Assembly: GCA_945878375.1 (NCBI GenBank)
Contig: CAMDWG010000024.1
Location: forward strand, 1 to 41,516
Reading direction: 5' to 3'
From: Roseomonas mucosa
GTDB lineage: Bacteria; Pseudomonadota; Alphaproteobacteria; Acetobacterales; Acetobacteraceae
DNA length: 41,516 bases
The translations under genes were made by a program, and so were the position numbers. The notes beneath the pieces are model-generated. The model saw only the letters and a program-made list of their open reading frames with translations, had not been told where the DNA came from and did not search any database. Shown piece after piece: positions 1-9,819 of this stretch. Positions within the stretch are counted from its first letter, which is position 1. Every line of letters starts with the position of its first letter.

Positions 1-26
1 GCCCGCCGCGGCGGGCGCGCCAAACC

Positions 27-311
27 TCAGCGCGGGGGCAGCTGCGTGTCGGCCCCGCCTTCATCCTCGTGCTCTTCGTCGCCGTCCATGTCCTCGGCGT
101 CTTCGTCCTCGTCATCCTCATCCATGTCGAAGGGGCGCGCGCCGTCGACGGCCATGCGGCACTCCGCATAGGCGTCGAGGACCCAGTCGCGGTCCACGCC
201 GGTCAGGGCACCCTCGGCGTCCAGCCTGCCTTCGGCCTGAAGCACCATCTGCAGCAGGGCAAGCGCCACGGCTTCCTTGCTGTCGCCCTCGATCTCAACC
301 TTGAACTTCAT
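27..311 (-). CDS. Small hypothetical protein with a highly acidic C-terminal tail
   Basis: A 94-residue protein. The ATG at 311 was chosen because it has a strong ribosome binding site (AAAGGAG, 7 nt spacing); the open frame continues further upstream but without such a signal. Residues 1-60 look like a compact alpha/beta domain starting MKFKVEIEGDSKEAV. Residues 62-88 form an acidic tail in which 19 of 27 residues are Asp or Glu. There is no signal peptide or membrane segment, so it is probably cytoplasmic. I do not recognise a family with confidence; a DNA-mimic or metal/cation-binding tail is only a guess. It is transcribed away from the penicillin acylase gene, leaving a divergent intergenic region at 312-563. 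Confidence 0.7.
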   Translation of the reverse strand: MKFKVEIEGDSKEAVALALLQMVLQAEGRLDAEGALTGVDRDWVLDAYAECRMAVDGARPFDMDEDDEDEDAEDMDGDEEHEDEGGADTQLPPR

Positions 312-468
312 CAGCACGCTCCTTTGCGATGGTGCCATGAGCCTGACGGCCGGTGAAATCCGCTCGGCATTCGGATGAATCTTCCGGGACACTTGAACAA
401 GATCCGGTCTGACTGAACCAGACAGGTCGGATATTGCTCTGGAAATCATGATCCTAGAGCATCTTATC

Positions 469-508
469 CCCGACCGGCGGAACCGCGAACCGGTTCCAAC
501 CGATCGGG
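469..508. repeat. Imperfect intergenic inverted repeat (REP-like hairpin)
   Basis: The left arm at 469-485 (CCCGACCGGCGGAACCG) pairs with the right arm at 491-508, whose reverse complement is CCCGATCGGTTGGAACCG. They differ by a few mismatches and one extra base. It lies in the divergent region and is preceded by CTAGAGCATCTTATCC, a wording common in short dispersed intergenic repeats of alphaproteobacteria. It may be a dispersed repeat or a transcript hairpin; only one copy is visible in this window. Confidence 0.45.
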
Positions 509-563
509 CGCTGCTGCACGCAACTGCTTCCAAAGCGCGCCGGGATGCGTCATCTGGTCGCCG

Positions 564-2900
564 ATGCGCTCTCTCCTCCGCTTCATCGGCCGGTTTGCCG
601 CCCTGCTCGCCGTGCTGGCGATGCTGGGCGGGTTCTTCGCGCTGGCCCTCATCTACACCTCCGTCCCCGAGGCGCGGGAGGAATTGGCGATCCCGAGCCT
701 GTCGGCGCCGGTCACGATCACGCTCGACCAGGACGGCATCCCGCGCATCGCCGCGCAGTCGGACCGCGACGCGGCGGTCGCGCTGGGCTGGCTGCATGCG
801 CGCGACCGCATGTTCCAGATGGAGATGATGCGGCGCGGCGCCGAAGGGCGATTGGCGGAGATCGCGGGGGGGAATGTCCTCCGCCTCGATCGCATGACGC
901 GCACCCTCGGCCTCGCGCAGCGGGCGCGGGACGATCTTCAACATCTCTCGCCCGCAGCGCGGGAGCTGCTCGACGCCTATGCGGAAGGCGCCAATGCACT
1001 GCTTGCGGTGCGCGGGCGGCTCGCCGCGCCGGAATTCCTGGTGCTGGGGGAACCGGAGCCCTGGAAGCCCGAAGATTCCCTGCTCTGGGGCAAGGTGATG
1101 GGGCTGTGGCTGTCAGGCGCCTATCGCCGCGACCTGGAACGCGCCCGGCTGGCGCAGCTGCTGCCGCCCGACCGCCTGCGGCTGCTGTGGCCGGAGGATG
1201 ACAGCCCCGGCCGCGCGGACCTCGCGCTGATCGCCCCGGATGCGATCGGGCGGCTTCTGGCCCAGATCCCGGTCTTCGGGGATGACGCGCCCTTGCCCGC
1301 CTCCGCCTCCAATGCCTGGGCGGTCGCGCCCCGTCGCTCGGCGTCAGGTGCGCCGCTGCTGGCGGCGGACCCGCATCTCGGCTTCCAGGCGCCGATCCTC
1401 TGGTACCTCGCGCGCATCGAGTTGCCGGATGGCCGCTTCCGCGCCGGCGCGACCGCGCCGGGCGTGCCGGCAGTGGTGATCGGCCGGAATGAGCGTCTGG
1501 CCTGGGGCTTCACCACCACCCATTCCGACACGCAGGACGTCTTCATCGAAAGGCTGGTCGGCGCCGACAGCTACGCCACCCCCGACGGCCCCCGCCCCTT
1601 CACGCTGCGGGAGGAACGGATCCGCGTGCGCGGGCGGGATGAACCCGAACGGCTGCTGGTGCGGGAGACGCGCCACGGCCCGGTCATCAGCGACCTCGAC
1701 CCGCAATCGGCACCCGGCCCCGGGCTGGTGCTGTCGGTCGCGATGGCAAACCTCGCGCCGCGCGACACGCCGGCAGATGGGCTGCTGGCGCTGAACCGCG
1801 CGACGAACCTCGCCGAGGCTCGCGCCGCCGCCGCGCTGCTCACCAGCCCGCCGCAGACCCTGCTGGTCGCGGATGCCGACGGCCGGATCGGGCAGTACCT
1901 GGCCGGCCGCACGCCGATCCGGCGCGGCGGCGATGGCGCGCTGCCGCAGCCGGGCTGGGATGGCGCGGCGGATTGGCTTGGCTTCGTGCCCTTCGACGCG
2001 ATGCCGCATATCGAGGACCCGGCCAGCGGCATCCTCGCCGCCGCCAATAGCCGCCCCGCGCCGCCCGGCCATCCGGTGTTCCTCGGGCGGGACTGGCAGG
2101 GCGATTGGCGGCTGCGCCGTATCTTCGAACTGCTCGGCGCGCGGGACCGGCACGATGCGGCCGGCTTCGCGGCGATGCAGAACGACATCGTCTCCCCCTT
2201 CGCGCGAGAGGTGCTGCCGACGCTGCTCGCGATCCAGCCCGGCGCGCAGGCGGCGCGGGCGCATGCGCTGCTCCGCGGCTGGGATGGCGCGATGCGCGCC
2301 GATGCGCCGCAGCCGCTGATCTTCCACACCTGGCTGCGCGCCTTCCGCCCACTTGCGCTGGAGGCCGGCGGCGCGCCGCCGACGGCGGAGACGGGGCCCG
2401 AATTCATGCGCCTGCTGCTGCACCCCGATGGCCGCGGCCGCGCCTGGTGCGGCGAGGATCTCTGCCGCCCCCTACTGGCCCGCGCGCTGGAGGATGCCGT
2501 GCGCAGCCTGTCGGAGACGCATGGCGCCGACCCCGCCGCCTGGCGCTGGGGGGCGGCGCATGTCGCACGCTTCGAGCACCCGCTGCTGCGCTTCATCCCC
2601 GGCATCGGCAAGCTGCTGCGGCTGGAGGTCGCGACGGGTGGCGATGGAGAAACCATCGCGCGCGGCGGTTTCCGGGATAGCGGCGCGGCTCCCTTCGCCC
2701 ATATGCACGGCGCGGGGCTTCGGCTGGTCGCCGATCTTGGCGATCCGGACGGGGTGCTGGCGATGATCGCGACCGGCCAGTCCGGCCATCCGCTGTCGGA
2801 CCACTGGGGCAGCCTGCTGCAACGCTGGCAGGATGGCAGCGTTCTGCGCCTCGGACGGACCGCGGAACGCGAAGCCGGCCGTATTCTGCTGACGCCCTGA
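564..2900 (+). CDS. Penicillin acylase family protein (Ntn hydrolase)
   Basis: A 778-residue protein of the penicillin G acylase/acyl-homoserine-lactone acylase family, which hydrolyses amide bonds of acylated small molecules. An N-terminal hydrophobic segment (residues about 10-32) suggests export or anchoring. The small-subunit motif DRDAAVALGWLHARDRMFQM (about 67-86) is typical of the family. The predicted self-cleavage site and nucleophile is Ser249 in SASNAWAV, which would separate the alpha and beta subunits. The following DPHLGF and GFTTTHSDTQDVF motifs (the beta-subunit oxyanion/active-site region) are present. Length matches the family. No clear ribosome binding site precedes the chosen ATG. 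The natural substrate (beta-lactam, AHL or other amide) cannot be told. Confidence 0.9.
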   Translation: MRSLLRFIGRFAALLAVLAMLGGFFALALIYTSVPEAREELAIPSLSAPVTITLDQDGIPRIAAQSDRDAAVALGWLHARDRMFQMEMMRRGAEGRLAEIAGGNVLRLDRMTRTLGLAQRARDDLQHLSPAARELLDAYAEGANALLAVRGRLAAPEFLVLGEPEPWKPEDSLLWGKVMGLWLSGAYRRDLERARLAQLLPPDRLRLLWPEDDSPGRADLALIAPDAIGRLLAQIPVFGDDAPLPASASNAWAVAPRRSASGAPLLAADPHLGFQAPILWYLARIELPDGRFRAGATAPGVPAVVIGRNERLAWGFTTTHSDTQDVFIERLVGADSYATPDGPRPFTLREERIRVRGRDEPERLLVRETRHGPVISDLDPQSAPGPGLVLSVAMANLAPRDTPADGLLALNRATNLAEARAAAALLTSPPQTLLVADADGRIGQYLAGRTPIRRGGDGALPQPGWDGAADWLGFVPFDAMPHIEDPASGILAAANSRPAPPGHPVFLGRDWQGDWRLRRIFELLGARDRHDAAGFAAMQNDIVSPFAREVLPTLLAIQPGAQAARAHALLRGWDGAMRADAPQPLIFHTWLRAFRPLALEAGGAPPTAETGPEFMRLLLHPDGRGRAWCGEDLCRPLLARALEDAVRSLSETHGADPAAWRWGAAHVARFEHPLLRFIPGIGKLLRLEVATGGDGETIARGGFRDSGAAPFAHMHGAGLRLVADLGDPDGVLAMIATGQSGHPLSDHWGSLLQRWQDGSVLRLGRTAEREAGRILLTP

Positions 2901-2965
2901 CGACGGGGCCGCGACGGTGGGTGGTTGATTCGCAACGCCACTCCGCCGAGACTGATTGAGGACCA

Positions 2966-3739
2966 ATGCTCCACCGCGCCGCCCGCCGACCGCAATTCTT
3001 CTACACCACCGCGCCCCTGCCCTGCCCGTATCTGCCGGGAAGGACGGAGCGGAAGATCGTGACCGAACTGGCGGGGGCCGAGGCCGAGGCGCTGCACGAC
3101 CGCCTCTCCCGCGCCGGCTTCCGGCGCAGCCACAATATCGCCTATTCGCCGGTCTGCCCCGGATGCCGGGCCTGCATCCCGATTCGCATCGTCGCCGGCG
3201 CCTTCCAGCCCGACCGTACCCAGCGGAAGGTGAACAAGGCCAATGCCGACCTCGCGGCCTATGAGATGCCGGCGCGCGCCACGGCGGAGCAGTTCGGGCT
3301 GTTCCAGCGCTACCAGACGGCGCGCCATGGCGATGGCGACATGGCGGCGATGGGCTTCTACGACTACCGCGCGATGGTGGAGGACACGCCGATCACCACC
3401 GGCATGGTCGAGTTCCGCGACCCGGCCGGGCGGCTGGTGGGCGCGTGCCTGACGGATCGGGTCTCGGACGGGCTCTCGGCCGTCTATTCCTTCTTCGAGC
3501 CGGATGAGGCGCGGCGCAGCCTCGGCACCTATGCGATCCTCTGGCTCGTCAGCCGCGCGCAGGGCTTCGGGCTTCCTTACGTGTACCTTGGCTACTGGGT
3601 CCCGGAGAGCCGGAAGATGAGCTACAAGGCCCGCTTCCGGCCGAGTGAGGCGCTATCCGGCGGTATCTGGCGCGTGTTGGCGGAACACGCCGACGCGCCG
3701 GCCGTCGCCGGTGCCGCCCTCAGCACCGTCCAGGCGTAG
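2966..3739 (+). CDS. bpt: Aspartate/glutamate leucyltransferase (bacterial protein transferase)
   Basis: A 257-residue cytoplasmic enzyme that moves Leu from leucyl-tRNA to N-terminal Asp or Glu of proteins, marking them for ClpS/ClpAP degradation in the N-end rule pathway. Recognised by the N-terminal CPYLPGRTERK segment, the Cys-rich RRSHNIAYSPVCPGCRACIPIRI motif split around residues 52-74, the RTQRK segment, and the C-terminal GxYxILW / YVYLGYWV / MSYKARFRP block. Length is typical of alphaproteobacterial Bpt. The ATG at 2966 has GAGG just upstream. It starts 65 nt after the penicillin acylase stop and could share its transcript. It ends convergently with the small gene at 3785-4024. Confidence 0.95.
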   Translation: MLHRAARRPQFFYTTAPLPCPYLPGRTERKIVTELAGAEAEALHDRLSRAGFRRSHNIAYSPVCPGCRACIPIRIVAGAFQPDRTQRKVNKANADLAAYEMPARATAEQFGLFQRYQTARHGDGDMAAMGFYDYRAMVEDTPITTGMVEFRDPAGRLVGACLTDRVSDGLSAVYSFFEPDEARRSLGTYAILWLVSRAQGFGLPYVYLGYWVPESRKMSYKARFRPSEALSGGIWRVLAEHADAPAVAGAALSTVQA

Positions 3740-3784
3740 CGCGGGGCCTTCGGGGCGCGGGGGGGCCTTCGAAGCGCCAGGCCT

Positions 3785-4024
3785 TCAGGCCGGTTGCAGG
3801 TCGACCATGCGCGGCCCACGGGCCATCCGCTCGGCCATCATGGCGTCCAGCGCCCGGGCGATCATCTGCCGCAGCTCAGGGCCAGGCTCGCCCTCCGGTG
3901 GTCCGAACAGCGCGACGAGCAGTTGCAAGGTCTCGGCCCTGGTCCGCACCAACGCATCGTCCGAATCGGGCGCCGCAGCCGCCATGGTATCAAGCAGGTC
4001 GCGGATCGAAGGCTGCATCCACAT
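3785..4024 (-). CDS. Small hypothetical protein
   Basis: A 79-residue protein if it starts at the ATG at 4024 (MWMQPSIRDLL), chosen for its ribosome binding site (GAAGGA, about 7 nt upstream). The frame remains open to a TTG at 4156, so a longer form is possible, but the extra sequence has no good start signal. The protein is mainly helical and soluble, with repeated Met/Ala/Arg near the end (ALDAMMAERMARGPRM). No family recognised. It lies downstream of parC on the same strand with a 182-nt gap that contains a perfect palindrome. Confidence 0.5.
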   Translation of the reverse strand: MWMQPSIRDLLDTMAAAAPDSDDALVRTRAETLQLLVALFGPPEGEPGPELRQMIARALDAMMAERMARGPRMVDLQPA

Positions 4025-4038
4025 GAAGGCTTCCTTCA

Positions 4039-4054
4039 CCGCCCTGAAGGGCGG
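4039..4054. promoter_or_regulatory. 16-bp near-perfect palindrome upstream of the small gene
   Basis: CCGCCCT-GA-AGGGCGG: two 7-bp arms that are exact reverse complements, with 2 bp between. It sits 15 nt upstream of the ATG at 4024, immediately before the ribosome binding site. This could be an operator or a small RNA hairpin limiting translation. It could also be chance in GC-rich DNA. Confidence 0.3.
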
Positions 4055-4206
4055 AGCGGGGGTAAGACACTTGCCTTCCTCGATCCAACGAGCCGCTGGA
4101 GGCTTGAAACCGCCGCCTTGCATCCCCAATAGCGCACGTCGCGAGGCTGGCGGCAAGTGAAACCATTGTGGTGCGTCGAACCTTTCCCCCGCGGGATGAG
4201 GCGCGG

Positions 4207-6441
4207 CTAAACCCCGAAGCGACGGCTGCGGGGGAAGCCGGGCGGGTGGGTCTTGCCAGCCTGGGCGCGCGCCCCGCGCCAGGCGCGAAGATCGGTTTCC
4301 ACGCGCACGCCACTCCCGTATGTCCAGCCGAGGCCTTCCTTCAGGGTGAAGACCTTGGCGTCTTTCAGCTCCCCATCCTTGATGGCGATCAGCTGCACGC
4401 CGCGACCGCGCGTCATCTCCGGCACCTGATCCAGCGGGAAGACCAGCAGGCGGGCCTCAGTGGTGGCGGCCACGCTGTCGCCCTGGGCCGGGGCGCAGAC
4501 CAGCGCCTCCCTCCCCCCTTCCACCAGCAGCACCTGCTTGCCGGTGCGCTTCTCGGCCAGCATGTCCTCGCCGCGCGCGACGAAGCCCTTGCCGTCGGTC
4601 GCGGCCAGCAGCCATTTCACGCCGTCCTGGTGGACGAACATGGCGACCACTGCATCCTCATTCGTCATCTCGACCATCAGTCGCAGGGGCTGGCCGTCGC
4701 CGCGGCCGCGCGGGATCGCGTCCGCCTTCAGCGTGTAGGCCTTGCCGCTGGTCGCGAACAACACGATGCGGTCGGTGGTCATCGCATGCACCGCCAGGTG
4801 CAGCGCATCGCCTTCCTTGAAGCGCAGCTCCGCATCCGCCGGCAGGTGGCCCTTTGCGGCGCGGATCCAGCCCTTCTCCGACAGGATGACGGTGATCGGT
4901 TCCTTCTCCACGAAGGCCATCTCATCCACCACGATCTCGGGCAGCGCGGCGCCGGGCGTGGTGCGACGGCGGCCGAGCGCGGTGTCGCCGCCGAATTTCT
5001 GCCGCGTCGCCTCGATCTCCTCGCCGATGGCGGCCCAGCGGCCGGCTTCGGACTTCATCAGCCCCTGCAGCTTCTTCTGTTCCGCGCTGAGCTTCTTGTG
5101 CTCCTTGCGGATCTCCATTTCCTCCAGCCGCCGCAGCGCGCGCAGCCGCATGTCGAGGATCGCGTTCGCTTGCACATCCGTCAGGCCGAAGGCCGCCATC
5201 AGCGCTTCCTTCGGCTTGTCCTCCTCGCGCACGATGCGGATCACCTCATCGAGGTTGAGGAAGACCACCAGATAGCCGTCCAGGATCTCGAGCCGCCGCG
5301 CGATGGCGGCCAGGCGATGCTCCGTGCGGCGGACCAGCACGACGTGGCGATGGTCGAGCCAGGCGCGCAGCACCTCCTTCAGCCCCATCACGCGCGGCGT
5401 GCGGTCCGCATCCAGCACGTTCATGTTCAGCGGGAAGCGGGTTTCCAGCGCGGTGGCGCGGAACAGCGTCTCCATCATCATCGCCGGATCGACGGTGCGC
5501 GCCTTCGGCTCCAGCACCAGGCGGACGACATCGGTGCTTTCGTCGCGCACATCGCCGACCAGCGGCAGCTTCTTCTCCTCCATCAGCTGCGCGATCTGCT
5601 CGATCAGGCGCGACTTCTGGACCTGGTAGGGGATCTCGGTGACGACGATCTGGAAGGTGCCGCCCTTCAGCTTCTCCACCTCCCACCGCGCGCGCAGGCG
5701 GAAGCCGCCGCGGCCGGTGGCATAGGCTTCGCGGATGGCTTCGCGGGATTCCACCAGGATGCCGCCGGTCGGGAAATCGGGGCCGGGCAGGTGCCGCAGC
5801 AGCGTATCGAGCGGCGCGTTCGGGTCACGCACCAACTCAAGCGCCGCCGCGCACAGCTCCCCCGCATTGTGGGGCGGGATCGAGGTCGCCATCCCCACCG
5901 CGATGCCGGCCGCGCCATTCGCCAGCAGGTTGGGGAAGGAGGCGGGGAGGACCAGCGGTTCCTTCTCCTCCCCATCATAGGTGGGGCGGAAATCGACAGC
6001 GTTCTCCTCGATGCCGTCCAGCAGGGCCTGGGCGACCTCGGTCAGCCGCGCTTCCGTGTAGCGCATGGCGGCGGCGTTATCGCCGTCGATATTGCCGAAA
6101 TTGCCCTGGCCCTCGACCAGCGGGTAGCGCGCGGCGAAATCCTGCGCCTGGCGCACCAGCGCCTCATAGATCGAGCTGTCGCCATGCGGGTGATACTTGC
6201 CCATCACGTCGCCGACGATGCGCGCGCATTTCTTGAAGCCCGCCACGGGGTCGAGCTTCAGCTGGTGCATGGCGTAGAGCAGCCGCCGATGCACCGGCTT
6301 CAGCCCGTCACGCACATCCGGCAGCGAACGGCTGACGATGGTGGACAGCGCATAGGCCAGGTAACGCTCCGACAGCGCGTCGGCGAGGTTGGTGTCGCGC
6401 GAGGCGCCGCCTTCCGGCAAGGCGATGATGTCGTCGGGCAT
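4207..6441 (-). CDS. parC: DNA topoisomerase IV subunit A
   Basis: A 744-residue type IIA topoisomerase subunit that cuts and rejoins DNA to decatenate daughter chromosomes, working with ParE. The catalytic tyrosine is Tyr128 in AAMRYTEAR. The quinolone-resistance region is [16 protein letters not shown], with Ser89 and Glu93 at the places of E. coli ParC Ser80 and Glu84, so no classical resistance substitution is seen. A coiled-coil arm (about 430-490) and a beta-pinwheel C-terminal domain (about 520-720, with GRGDG and TRGRG repeats) follow. I call ParC rather than GyrA from the domain length and the lack of a QRRGGKG-type GyrA box. It lies 34 nt downstream of recO and is probably co-transcribed with it. 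Confidence 0.93.
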   Translation of the reverse strand: MPDDIIALPEGGASRDTNLADALSERYLAYALSTIVSRSLPDVRDGLKPVHRRLLYAMHQLKLDPVAGFKKCARIVGDVMGKYHPHGDSSIYEALVRQAQDFAARYPLVEGQGNFGNIDGDNAAAMRYTEARLTEVAQALLDGIEENAVDFRPTYDGEEKEPLVLPASFPNLLANGAAGIAVGMATSIPPHNAGELCAAALELVRDPNAPLDTLLRHLPGPDFPTGGILVESREAIREAYATGRGGFRLRARWEVEKLKGGTFQIVVTEIPYQVQKSRLIEQIAQLMEEKKLPLVGDVRDESTDVVRLVLEPKARTVDPAMMMETLFRATALETRFPLNMNVLDADRTPRVMGLKEVLRAWLDHRHVVLVRRTEHRLAAIARRLEILDGYLVVFLNLDEVIRIVREEDKPKEALMAAFGLTDVQANAILDMRLRALRRLEEMEIRKEHKKLSAEQKKLQGLMKSEAGRWAAIGEEIEATRQKFGGDTALGRRRTTPGAALPEIVVDEMAFVEKEPITVILSEKGWIRAAKGHLPADAELRFKEGDALHLAVHAMTTDRIVLFATSGKAYTLKADAIPRGRGDGQPLRLMVEMTNEDAVVAMFVHQDGVKWLLAATDGKGFVARGEDMLAEKRTGKQVLLVEGGREALVCAPAQGDSVAATTEARLLVFPLDQVPEMTRGRGVQLIAIKDGELKDAKVFTLKEGLGWTYGSGVRVETDLRAWRGARAQAGKTHPPGFPRSRRFGV

Positions 6442-6475
6442 GGTGATTCGTGGTTCGTTCCTATTGGCCGGGGGC

Positions 6476-7222
6476 TTAGCCCAACTCGGCCGGCGGCGCC
6501 ACCAGAACAGCCAACCGATCCACCAGCATCTCCCGCGCCGCCGGTAGCGGTCGGTGCTGGGTGCCGAAGACGTCGCGGGCCAGGAAGTGGCCCGTGAGCC
6601 GCAGCCCCGCCAGCCAATCGACAGGCCCCGACGGCCCCTGCCCCAGCAGGAAGGCCGGCAGCGGCAGCAGCCGGTCGCGCCAAGCCCCCGCCGCCTCCGC
6701 CGAGACCGCCCGGCCGCTGCGAGGGGAGACGTAGCGCAGGTCCTCTGAACCGCCGGTCACGGCGCAGCGCGCGAGATCGAGCCCATAGCCGAGATCGGCC
6801 AGCAGCTCCGCCTCCCACCGCACCAATTCGGGCAAGGCGGCCTCTGCCCCGCCCGCGAGCCGCGCAATGACGGCGACGAGGCCGTGGAACAGGCGGGGAT
6901 GTGCTTCCCGTTCCGGCAGCGCGCCTTCGGCCACGCCCGTCGCGGCGCGCAGCGTGGCGAGCGCCAGCGGGTCGTCCATCGCCAGCGCCGCAGCCGCATG
7001 GACCATCTCGCCCGAGACGGCGCCGAGTTGGTCGGCGAGCCGCCCGACCCACTTCGCCTCCACCAGATTGCCCGGCTGCCAGAGCGCCGCCTGCGCGCGG
7101 CTGGCGCCGCCCCGGGCGAAGCCGGCATGGCGGCCATGTTCCTCGGTCAGCAGCGTCACCACCACGCCCGTCTCGCCATGCGGGCGGATGTCGAGCACCA
7201 CGGCGGGGGCCTGCCATTCCAT
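6476..7222 (-). CDS. recO: DNA repair protein RecO
   Basis: A 248-residue recombination mediator that helps load RecA in the RecFOR pathway. The start at 7222 ([18 protein letters not shown]) was chosen over the upstream in-frame ATG at 7243 because it has GGGAGG 8 nt upstream and gives the normal RecO length. The N-terminal OB-fold is seen in [27 protein letters not shown], split over residues 4-30. The central helical part carries the [19 protein letters not shown] motif typical of alphaproteobacterial RecO. The parC gene follows on the same strand. Confidence 0.93.
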   Translation of the reverse strand: MEWQAPAVVLDIRPHGETGVVVTLLTEEHGRHAGFARGGASRAQAALWQPGNLVEAKWVGRLADQLGAVSGEMVHAAAALAMDDPLALATLRAATGVAEGALPEREAHPRLFHGLVAVIARLAGGAEAALPELVRWEAELLADLGYGLDLARCAVTGGSEDLRYVSPRSGRAVSAEAAGAWRDRLLPLPAFLLGQGPSGPVDWLAGLRLTGHFLARDVFGTQHRPLPAAREMLVDRLAVLVAPPAELG

Positions 7223-7391
7223 CGCCCAGCCCTCCCACGCCATGCGGCCATGTTCAAGCGCAAGCGTGGCGCGAATAGGCGGCGGCGCCTGCCTTCCCTT
7301 GCGACAAGCTGGATCGAATGTGAGGCCCAGCGCATCCCAACCGCGCGAGGCGCATTCGCCGCGCGGCGCCAAGGCCGATTAGTGCGCTGTC

Positions 7392-7967
7392 ATGCGACGC
7401 GCATTTCTGCTGGGCGGCGGCGCCGCCTTCGTCACCATCATCCTGCCGCGAGCGGGCCGGGCGAGCGCCCCGAAGCGCCTCGCGCTGCGCCATGCCGCGA
7501 CCGGCGCCACCTTCTCGGGGCCCTGGCATGACGGTGCCGCGCCCGATCCGGCGGCCATGCGCGACCTGTCCGCCGCGCTGGCCGATCCCGGATGCACCCC
7601 ACCCCTGCCCTTCGACCCGGCCACCATCGCCCTGGTGTGGGAGATCGCATCGCGCGCAGGGCTCGGCGAACTCGACATCCGGTCCGGCTACCGCACGCCG
7701 CAGGTGAACCGGCGCGTGCAGGGGGCGGGCGACAGCCTGCATCTTCGTGCCTCCGCCATCGATCTCGGCATACCGCGGGGCCGGCTGGGGATGGTGGCGG
7801 AGTTGGCGCAGCGCATCGGCCGCGGTGGCGTCGGGGTCTATGCGCGGCGCAGCTTCCTCCACCTCGACACCGGGGCGGTGCGGCGCTGGGGCGATGGGAG
7901 CCAAGCCAGCCGGCGGGAGGAAGCGCTGGCCCGCATCGCGGAGGCCTGGCGGCGCGGCGGACCCTGA
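7392..7967 (+). CDS. Exported DUF882/YcbK-like protein (M15-type peptidase fold)
   Basis: A 191-residue protein with an N-terminal hydrophobic leader (MRRAFLLGGGAAFVTIILP, then an Ala-rich site near residue 25), so it is probably periplasmic. The fold is that of the DUF882/peptidase M15A group, related to cell-wall D,D-peptidases. The residues expected to hold zinc are visible: SGYRTP at 98-103, SLHLRASAID with His117 and Asp124, and FLHLDTG with His157 and Asp159. A role in peptidoglycan trimming is inferred from the family. Divergent from recO. The next gene starts 57 nt downstream. Confidence 0.82.
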   Translation: MRRAFLLGGGAAFVTIILPRAGRASAPKRLALRHAATGATFSGPWHDGAAPDPAAMRDLSAALADPGCTPPLPFDPATIALVWEIASRAGLGELDIRSGYRTPQVNRRVQGAGDSLHLRASAIDLGIPRGRLGMVAELAQRIGRGGVGVYARRSFLHLDTGAVRRWGDGSQASRREEALARIAEAWRRGGP

Positions 7968-8024
7968 GAGACAGCGCCGAGACACCGTTGCGCTACCGGG
8001 ACTGATGGTCCGACACTCGCAGCC

Positions 8025-8633
8025 ATGCTCCCGCCCTTATCGCTCTCGACCGCCGCCCTGCTGCTGGCGAATCTGGTGCCGCTCGCGGGCGCCACCTTCT
8101 GGGGCTGGTCGGTCTATGAACTGCTGCTGCTGTTCTGGGCCGAGAATGTCGTGATCGGCCTGTTCCAGATCCTGCGGATGGGCAGCGTGGCGCTGCTGCG
8201 ACGGCGGCTTGGCCAGGCGGGGCTGATCCCCTTCTTCGCCCTCCATTACGGACTCTTCGCCTTCGCCCACGGCATGCTGGTGACGGGAAGCTTCGCGCCG
8301 CCGGACGAAGGCGGGTTGGCGCAGGCCATCGCGCTGCTCCTGTCCCCATCCGGCCAGCTTCTGGCGCTTTTGGCGCTCATGGCGAGCCACGGCTTCTCCT
8401 TCATGGTGCATTTCATCGGCGCGGGCGAGTGGCGCGAGGCGGAATTGCCGGTCCTGATGAAACAGCCCTATGCGCGGGTGGTCGTGCTGCACCTGGTGAT
8501 CCTGGGCGGCGGCGCGGCGGTGATGGCGCTGGGCGAGCCCCTTGTCGCGCTGCTCTTGCTCGTGGTGCTGAAGATTGTTGTCGATGTCGCTGCGCATCGG
8601 CGGGAACACGCGGCCATGGCGCCTGGCAGGTGA
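8025..8633 (+). CDS. Integral membrane protein, DUF6498-like
   Basis: A 202-residue very hydrophobic protein with about five or six membrane segments (roughly 7-27, 30-50, 66-90, 99-125, 145-170 and 173-190). The start of the mature domain, with GWSVYELLLLFWAENVVIG and later FFALHYGLFAFAHG, is characteristic of the DUF6498 family, whose function is unknown. It is probably in the inner membrane. It follows the DUF882 gene closely and ends 258 nt before the first phnD. I see no catalytic motif other than the conserved Trp-Ala-Glu-Asn and His residues in membrane segments. Confidence 0.7.
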   Translation: MLPPLSLSTAALLLANLVPLAGATFWGWSVYELLLLFWAENVVIGLFQILRMGSVALLRRRLGQAGLIPFFALHYGLFAFAHGMLVTGSFAPPDEGGLAQAIALLLSPSGQLLALLALMASHGFSFMVHFIGAGEWREAELPVLMKQPYARVVVLHLVILGGGAAVMALGEPLVALLLLVVLKIVVDVAAHRREHAAMAPGR

Positions 8634-8840
8634 CAGCTTCGAGCGGCAAAAGACCACTGATGGCCCAGGGGCCCATCGAAGCCGAACCCGGCCTGGTCAA
8701 CCGCACAGAGCCACGCGACCGAATGTGACCCGAGGCAGGCGCCCAATCCTGCGCCCCCAGTGCCGACCGCCTGCCATTTCCGCGCAACGATGCGCCCGCC
8801 GCGACCTTGCTTTCATCCGGCTGCAATCTCAGCGCCACCA

Positions 8841-8858
8841 CCGCTTCATGCGAAGCGG
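8841..8858. other. Perfect 7-bp hairpin upstream of the first phnD
   Basis: CCGCTTC-ATGC-GAAGCGG, a perfect stem with a 4-nt loop, ending 33 nt before the phnD start in the 258-nt leader (8634-8891). There is no U run, so it is not a standard terminator. It may be a leader-RNA structure or an operator. I see no other recognisable element or gene in this leader. Confidence 0.35.
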
Positions 8859-8891
8859 CTACGCGGGATCACCTGCAACCGGGAAGTCGCC

Positions 8892-9815
8892 ATGAAACTG
8901 TTCCTCCGTGCTCTCGCCCTGTCGGTCGGCCTCTCTGGCGCGGCAGCAGCGCAAGCTCCTGCACCCGCGCCGGATTGGCGTCAGCAGTTCCGCCAGATCA
9001 CCTTCGGTGTCGCCTCGGGCGAGAATCAGCAGGAGGGCAATCTGCGCTGGGCGCCGATGGCGCCCTATCTGCAGCGCTGCCTGGGGATCGAGCGGGTCAC
9101 CATCCGCGTCAGCAACGACTACTCCGCGATGATCGAAGCCATGGTCCAGGGTGATGTCCACCTCGCCTGGTACGGCCCCGCGCAATACGCGATCCTGTGG
9201 GACCTGACGCGCGGCGATGTCACGCCCGTGGCCGTGGATGTCTCTCCGCAGGGCGACATGGGCTACAAGTGGAACATCATCGTTCGCGCCGATAGCCCGA
9301 TCCGCACGCTTGAGGATCTGCGCGGCAAGTCGCTGGGCTGGGCGACGCCCACCTCGACCTCCGGCTACGTGCTGCCGATGCAGTTCTTCCGCGAGCGCGG
9401 CTGGGTGGATGAGCGCGGCCAGACCAACTTCTTCAGCCGCATGGTGCAGACCGGCTCGCATGACAACGGCATGGTCTCGGTCGTGCAGGGCCGCATCGAC
9501 GCGACGACGGGCTGGTACTACTCGCCGCAGTCGGGCGCGCATATCCGTGCCGCGGGTTCGGGCACCATCAAGCTCGAGGATATCCGGTTCATCCACGAAA
9601 GCCCGCAGATCCCCAACGCGCCCTTCACCACGCGCCTGAGCTACCCCGCGCCGATGCGCGCGAAGATGAGCGAGTGCCTGATCAACATGCGCTGGAGCGA
9701 TCCGCAGGCTTGGGAAACGGTCAGCCGCAACGTCTTCGGCGGCTTCGGCCTGATCTCCCATGAGGCCTATGAGCCCTTCATCGCGCTGCGTCAGGCCGAG
9801 CGCCGCCGGCGCTGA
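8892..9815 (+). CDS. phnD: PhnD-family ABC substrate-binding protein (system 1)
   Basis: A 307-residue periplasmic binding protein of the phosphonate/phosphite/phosphate-ester PhnD family. A clear signal peptide ([22 protein letters not shown]) supports the ATG at 8892, although the frame is open upstream. Family signs: [16 protein letters not shown] near the N-terminus, the YGPAQYAIL segment, and the anion-binding STSG motif in [17 protein letters not shown]. In known PhnD proteins this motif binds the oxyanion of the ligand. First gene of a D-C-E-E operon. Ligand unknown; the name phnD is by family, not proven substrate. Confidence 0.85.
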   Translation: MKLFLRALALSVGLSGAAAAQAPAPAPDWRQQFRQITFGVASGENQQEGNLRWAPMAPYLQRCLGIERVTIRVSNDYSAMIEAMVQGDVHLAWYGPAQYAILWDLTRGDVTPVAVDVSPQGDMGYKWNIIVRADSPIRTLEDLRGKSLGWATPTSTSGYVLPMQFFRERGWVDERGQTNFFSRMVQTGSHDNGMVSVVQGRIDATTGWYYSPQSGAHIRAAGSGTIKLEDIRFIHESPQIPNAPFTTRLSYPAPMRAKMSECLINMRWSDPQAWETVSRNVFGGFGLISHEAYEPFIALRQAERRRR

Positions 9816-9819
9816 TCCG

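Noticed and set aside
4168-6597. 809-codon + strand frame
   Set aside because: Antisense shadow of parC; parC has full domain and motif support.
8629-8646. Pho box near GTGACAG after the DUF6498 gene
   Set aside because: Only one half matches; the position for the second half reads GAGCGGC.
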